A DNA stretch of 64,000 bases, from assembly GCA_036172225.1 (NCBI GenBank), contig CM069918.1:25892561-25956560 (forward strand), given 5' to 3'. Position numbers and translations under genes: made by a program. Of this stretch, positions 58,997 through 64,000 are shown in pieces. The notes beneath the pieces were generated by a model, which saw nothing but the letters and a program-made list of their open reading frames with translations, was not told the origin of the DNA and did no database searches. Origin of the DNA: Cryptocoryne crispatula var. balansae. Taxonomy: Eukaryota > Streptophyta > Magnoliopsida > Alismatales > Araceae. Every line of letters starts with the position of its first letter. The first letter of the stretch is position 1.

Positions 58997-59552
58997 ACCA
59001 CCGGCCCACCCCGAGGGTCATAACGCCAAACCGACTCGAGGAAAAGTCCAACCAACTCCGCAAGGGCCTTCCTTCATTATCTCCTCTTTTGGGGCCAATG
59101 CCCCAACTCACTATGACGCTCTCCCCGGGCTTCTTGGCCCTACCCCTATTTCTAGGTCCTCAGGCCCAACTTATGGGTCCACGAACCCACTTGTTGCTTT
59201 TGGGCCACCGAGCCCCTCTACTAAATCTGGGCCTTTGTGCCCGTCTTCTCCAACTTTTTGGCCACCGAGCCCCTCTACTAAATCTGGGCCTTTGTGCCCG
59301 TCTTCTCCAACTTTTTGGCCATCGAGCCCCTCTACTAAATCTTGGCCTTTGTGCCCATTTTCTCCAACTCTTGGGCCACCGAGCCCCTCTACTAAATCTG
59401 GGCCTTTGTGCCCATCTCCTCCAACTCTTGGGCCACCGAGCCCCTCTGCTAAATACGGGCCTTTGTGCCCATTTTCTCCAATTCTTGGGCCCTCAAGCTG
59501 TCTCTTAAACCCAGGCCTTCGAGCCCACATCCTCCTCTTATTGGGTCCGTAA
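58923..59552 (+). pseudogene. Pro/Ser-rich repeat frame in the Tat-type element
   Basis: A 209-codon frame includes five copies of a 19-residue unit (PPSPSTKSGPLCPSSPTFW and variants) encoded by a 57-bp tandem repeat at about 59,205-59,490. It overlaps the G-patch frame at its start and is low in complexity. The same stretch is also open in a second plus frame (58,993-59,508) and on the minus strand, so which frame is read, if any, is uncertain. Confidence 0.5.
59205..59490 (+). repeat. 57-bp minisatellite, five units
   Basis: The unit contains CCACCGAGCCCCTCTACTAA, then ATCTGGGCCTTTGTGCCC and TCTCCAACT. Copies start 57 bp apart, a multiple of three, so the array stays in frame. Confidence 0.88.
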
Positions 59553-60150
59553 ACCCACCTTCTTCCATGATCATCCGGCCCACTTGGCCCATCACCTCTT
59601 CTGTCAACATTGGGCCCGAAAGCCCCCTCTATCAAACATTGCTCGATGTCTTCCCCTCTTTATCAATATCTCCGCCTACTTTGGCTCCCGTAGTTGATCT
59701 CAACCCAAATCGGGCACCCGACGCCCATTCGTCTTTATGTTTAGCACTCCCCAAAAAACAATGCCCTCCTCGAAACTGAAATTTCAATCGAGGAAACATC
59801 TCAACTTCCCTCGGAAGACCATTCGACCCAAGAAGCCACCAGAGCCTTGGTTGACCTTCTCTCCAAAAAATTCTACTCCCTCTACGTCCTCTTCCTCCTC
59901 TTATTTACCTTCTTCTTCTTTAGAAATAGAACAAAAAGTCGAGAGGTAGAAGAGTTCCAGGAAGATACTTGCATCGGTTAGCTCGAAAAGCTTAGAATGT
60001 GCCAAGCTACCGGAGTATCCGAGAAAATGTGATTTAGCATTGGATGAAATTCGATATAAAGAGAAGGATAACATTGATCAATACTGCGGAAGAAGACTGC
60101 TCGATCTTTGTCCGGCCTTGTCATCAATGTCAATTTCACCTTGACAAGAT
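59553..60150 (+). other. Junction where reverse transcriptase and RNase H are missing
   Basis: In Ty3/gypsy order, RT and RNase H (about 1.5-2 kb) belong here. Instead there are 600 bp of Ser/Pro- and Lys-rich sequence with no RT block and no DD motif in any frame, then integrase. The deletion edge cannot be placed exactly. Confidence 0.65.
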
Positions 60151-61094
60151 TCACTCTCCCGCATCTTCCCTTCACCCGGTTCATGCCCCTTGTGGCCTCT
60201 CGCTATGCGGGCTTTGATGTTATCAGGCCCCTCGGTGACCCAAACTCCACAAACAAAACCAAATCCTTCATCCTAGCAATGGAGTACTTCACCAAGTGGG
60301 CGAGAAGCGGAAGCATATGTGGAGATCAAGGCATCAACGATCCGCACCTTCATCGAGCGCAACATCATTGCCGGGTTCGGGATCCCGAGGCGACATCATC
60401 ACCGACAATGGACCACAATTCATCTCTCGGGAGCTGCGTGACCTTTGCAACGTATTGCATCGTGATTGCATCATTCATCTCCGTATTATCCTCAAGGCAA
60501 CGGTCAGGCAGAAGCCACCAATAAAACCCTGATAAAGATCATTAAGAAGACTTATAAGTCTAGCAAGTTCGCAGACTGGCCAGATAAGTTAGTTGATGCT
60601 CTATGGGCCTACCGCACTTCTATTCGACCCCAACGGGTCAGACCCCCTATGCCTTGGCATTTGGGATGGAGGCGGTAGTTCCATACGAAGTAATCATTCC
60701 TTCCCTCCGAGTCCGGATCGATCGAGATATCCCGATGGATGAAAGCGGAGATTCTCTTCTCGCGCAACTCGAACTCTTGGACGAAAGGAGGCCGGACATT
60801 GCCGAACATGCTAGATCTTATCAGAATAGACTTAAAAGATTTTATCAGAAGAGGGTGGTGGAGAGAAAATTTGAAATCGGTGAGGTTGTGCTTAAAAGAA
60901 TACTCGTTAAGCCAGGCGGCCCCTGCTCCAAACTTCAACCTAATTGGGAGGGTCCTTATGTTATTTCGGTCATTTATCCCGGTAATTCATATAAGCTGAC
61001 TAATGCAGAAGGAGAAGAGCTAGCTCATCCCTGGAATGGTGTATACCTCAAAAAAATATTTCCCTTAAAACAAAAATCACAAAAAAATCTATAA
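60150..61094 (+). pseudogene. Tat-type integrase, frame-broken
   Basis: The catalytic core is split over frames: FDVIRPLGDPNSTNKTKSFI and LAMEYFTKW (first Asp, 60,210-60,300), GDIITDNGPQFISRELRDLC (second Asp, 60,390-60,450), then YYPQGNGQAEATNKTL (Glu, 60,484-60,530). The C-terminal part, 60,603-61,094 (163 codons), is intact: PYALAFGMEAVVPYEV, ERKFEIGEVVLKR and NWEGPYVISVIYPGNSYKL. Frame changes near 60,300, 60,460 and 60,620 break it. Confidence 0.85.
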
Positions 61095-63209
61095 AATCAA
61101 AGGTGTGAAGTATAATGATAACATCCAACGCTTGCTTGCTCAGTACACCAACTTGTCACTTAGGGGAATAAGGATAAGGCATCACATCTGCACACACTAC
61201 ACGCCAAGTCTTGAGATCCGATGATCGGGAGCCAGAGAGAAAGCTAGGTAACGCTTGGCAAAAGAAGGTCAACCCAATTCCATTTTCTTCTCATTTCAGT
61301 CCAGAATAGATGAAAGGGGGTTAGAATGAGGAGTATCGAAAATACCCATTGCCCTAGTTGGAAAATGCCTCCTCTGAAGGACTGACTTCTTGTTAAAAGA
61401 AAAGGTGCCAAAAGATGGGCAATGACCCCTCAGGTCAGCAAAAGAATAGACATGTCTGAATGTGTACCAACGAAAGTCCAAAAGAAAAGGCTCCAAAAGA
61501 TGGGCAATGACCCCTCGAGTCGAAATCAAGCAAAAAAAGAAGAAAGACTGCGAATGTGGGCCATCAAAGAAAATGGGCTAGAAGGAAGGACCCGAGAAGA
61601 GGTCAAAACCCAAACGGGCAATGTGGGTATTAGTAGAGAAACAAGTTCGACACCCCTGAATCTTAGTAAGGACTTACCATCAGTCCTCTTCCCTCCTTAA
61701 CCTTGCGGGTAAGGTTGACCGACTAGACCCAAGAAGAACCATAGCCTATCAATGGCGGAAGGTCAGGAGATCTCAGGCTAGGCACTTCCTTACACGTGAT
61801 GCCTATCCTTAACCCTTAGGTAACAATGAGAGGCACTACGGCAAGCAAGGCAAAGGATGAGATGGTTGTGTCCTTCACACCGAACACAAAAAAAAAATCA
61901 AATACTTCAAAAACACCAAACAAAATCTATAAGGTCAAAAATCTTAAAAATAGAATATCCAAAACACCAAAAAAATCATAAAATACCAAAATACCAAAAA
62001 CATTATAAAACCATCAAAACCCAAACAAATCGAAATCCCAAAACACCTAAAAATTTGCTTCTTAAATTGGCTAGTTTGCCTTTGCATTCATGTTTAAATT
62101 CAGTCTTGCATACTTTCTTTTGTGCAAACTTATGTTTTTCTGTTATCTTTACCTTGATAAGGCCAATGTCCCTTGACAAAAGGTCAAGGCAACTTTGCCC
62201 TCTCCTCGCAAGGGACTAAGCCAAAATAAAGTTCTAACCTCTTTTCTCGAAATGGATGCGGGAACGGAGAAGGCATGCCAACTTCATATTCCCGGACATT
62301 TGGAGGAAACAAAAACACAAAAAAAAATCAAAAATTGAAAAACAAAAGTGGACTACCGACCCCTATCGGGGACTTGCATTTAGTATTGCATCTATCAAAA
62401 TAAATAATATTTGAGATGTTGAAGACCTCAAGTCTAGGGGGGCTAAGCTGAGAACCCCTTCAACAAAATCGGTGAGGGCTCGATCATTCCCTAGGCTTGC
62501 GGATAGGCCAAAGTTGAATATGCGGGGACGACGGTTTCTTTCATGGATGTCACGACCCGTTATGTTCAACCTATATCTTCAACTATTTTCTTATACTTAT
62601 TTGTATTTCTTTAAACCCGGCATGCATCATTTCATACATGCATCATCCCACCACAACCATTTCTGCTTCCTTCCGGTCCCATCATGAACCTTTTAAAGAT
62701 GGTCTTTTATAGCCACAGAGGAGGTCTTGTTTTTCCGAAAAATCGGCTTTCAATATGTTTTGACGATGTTTTCATCAAAACAAGAAGTTTTTTCCATGTC
62801 AAAGGCTGAACAGAGTATTCTTGAGTAAAACCAATGAATTTGAAGAACCCAACCTTGGATGATTGGCCTTTTTCTCTTTACTTTTCGCAATTTACTTCCG
62901 CCGAGTCAGGCACACCATGCGAGTTCGGGTCTGGCCGGTTACGAGTTCTCCCCACGCGGGATTTTAGTTGTTTACTTAACCAATCAACAAAAGGAAGGGG
63001 TGTGATAAGACAAAGGGCAAAGTGGCAGTCCGGTAAAGTTTTGTTTTGCTCAACTAGGCCTATGAGGGCGTGTCTAAATCTACACCTTGGCGTCACCTTT
63101 TCAGTCCACTACCACTTCATTTCGTTACGCCTCATTACGCTTCGCTACATTCACCTACACTTCATTCATGTCACTCCCCTACAAAGCCGACGCCAAGGTG
63201 AGGCAAGTT
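61095..63209 (+). other. Tat-type 3' region and polypurine tract
   Basis: 2.1 kb without a supported gene. It has a direct repeat of about 43 bp (61,393 and 61,479, word CCAAAAGATGGGCAATGACC), an A-rich stretch (61,885-62,050), and a purine tract AAGGTGAGGCAAGTT just before the right LTR. Long 3' regions of this kind are usual in Tat/Ogre elements. Confidence 0.6.
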
Positions 63210-64000
63210 TGTAGACACGCAATTTTGGCCCGGTTGGAGAGTTCAAATTCTTGTTTTCATAAAGAATATTTAAAGCACATCGTGTTTTCCGGACATATCA
63301 AGTTTTGGCGCATTCGAAGGTGGGTCCATCGAAACGGACGCCCGAATGCCCCCGAGAATAGGGCACACGGCGCCCCTGTTTATAGGGCACCGGGCGCCCT
63401 ATATATAGGGCACCGCCCTATTTATAGGGCACCGGGCGCCTATAAACGAGGCACTGGCGCCTGTATACGGGGCACCGAGCGCCACATGCTGGGCACCGAG
63501 CGCCCTATAAACGGGCGCACCGGATCCAAAATTAAATTGATTTGACGGTTGATTTGACCCCCCGCGGTGACTTGTCTTGTCGATTTGACATATCTCATGA
63601 TGCCGGCGCCCGTATATAGGGCGCTATGCCACATGGCTAGCCGTTTCGGAAATGGCCAAAGTGCCCTCTTTTGGGCTATAAATAGACCCCCATTTGGAGC
63701 TTGGAGGAGGTTCCAACTCCGTGCCACCCTATAGCTCATCCAACACCACGTTTCTAAGCCATTATCATCCCCCGCAAGCCTTCAAATCGATCCATAACCA
63801 TCCACCAAAAACCCTAAAACCTTTTGTTTCGTCACCCGAAACATGATTTTTCTCCAACTTTGAGAGCCTCTATCCGTCTCTCCTCTTACATCAGCATCCA
63901 AACCCTCTTCCATGGGCTTCATTTGAGTATTGTCTACAAGGAGGAGCCCCTACTTCGTCCCGGGAGCCCCGGCACTCCCGGAGCGGCGCCGCGAAGAGGA
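63210..64000 (+). repeat. Tat-type 3' LTR, cut by window end
   Basis: Matches 53,251-54,060. Long stretches such as 63,240-63,300 and 63,655-63,760 are identical or nearly so. The differences cluster in the palindromic array and at C-W-G trinucleotides. The rest of the LTR and the right TSD are outside the window. Confidence 0.9.

Larger units (their letters stand above)
53251..64000 (+). mobile_element. Ty3/gypsy element of Tat/Ogre type, RT deleted, right end beyond window
   Basis: Order: LTR (53,251-54,762), PBS, leader, gag remnants (55,878-57,100), protease (58,130-58,440), G-patch segment, Pro-rich repeat (59,205-59,490), integrase (60,150-61,094), 2.1-kb 3' region, PPT, right LTR from 63,210 to the window end. 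The tRNA-Arg-like PBS and long gag-protease region suggest the Tat lineage. Reverse transcriptase and RNase H, which should lie between protease and integrase, are absent. Gag and integrase also have frame breaks, so it is non-autonomous. Confidence 0.88.

Overview
The window is nuclear DNA of a flowering plant, probably a monocot judging by the GC-rich first exon of its one gene and the style of its repeats. That guess rests on composition, not on a match. Almost everything is transposable elements nested in one another. I could support one intact host gene, a four-exon minus-strand gene for 8-amino-7-oxononanoate (KAPA) synthase of biotin synthesis at 20,076-21,769. No tRNA, rRNA or CRISPR was seen. 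All calls come from reading the sequence; no similarity search was run.

1-18,700 is a Ty1/copia zone built on an old, unrecognised repeat-like substrate that includes a Ty3/gypsy gag fragment at 2,819. One LTR family (starts TGATAGAAATG) occurs four times: the 5' LTR of a minus-strand element cut by the window start (1,334-2,818), a solo LTR (8,210-9,697), and the two LTRs of an element at 10,478-18,700 flanked by GTGTG. The pol of that element is riddled with stops although its LTRs are similar, and its 3' LTR lost exactly 727 bp between two AGGAC copies.

18,701-22,958 holds the KAPA synthase gene and its flanks. 22,959-46,899 can be read as one minus-strand Helitron: 5' TC end at 46,899, 3' hairpin plus CTAG at 22,959. 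It was split by a plus-strand Helitron (24,248-29,104) and by a full Ty3/gypsy chromovirus (31,503-41,172, TSD TTGTT). The Helitrons carry broken host-gene pieces: a biotin carboxyl carrier protein fragment (plus) and a diacylglycerol kinase exon (minus).

47,682-53,250 is the 3' LTR and non-coding inside of a second, older chromovirus-like element, with a non-autonomous hAT element (8-bp TSD CATAAAAC) in its LTR. From 53,251 to the window end a plus-strand Ty3/gypsy element of Tat/Ogre type is nested in it. It has gag, protease, a G-patch domain, a Pro-rich repeat and integrase remnants but no reverse transcriptase. Its LTR carries eight 23-bp units made of two alternating palindromes. Its two LTRs differ mostly where one has CAG/CTG and the other CG, a pattern that could be biological or a sequencing artefact at methylated sites.
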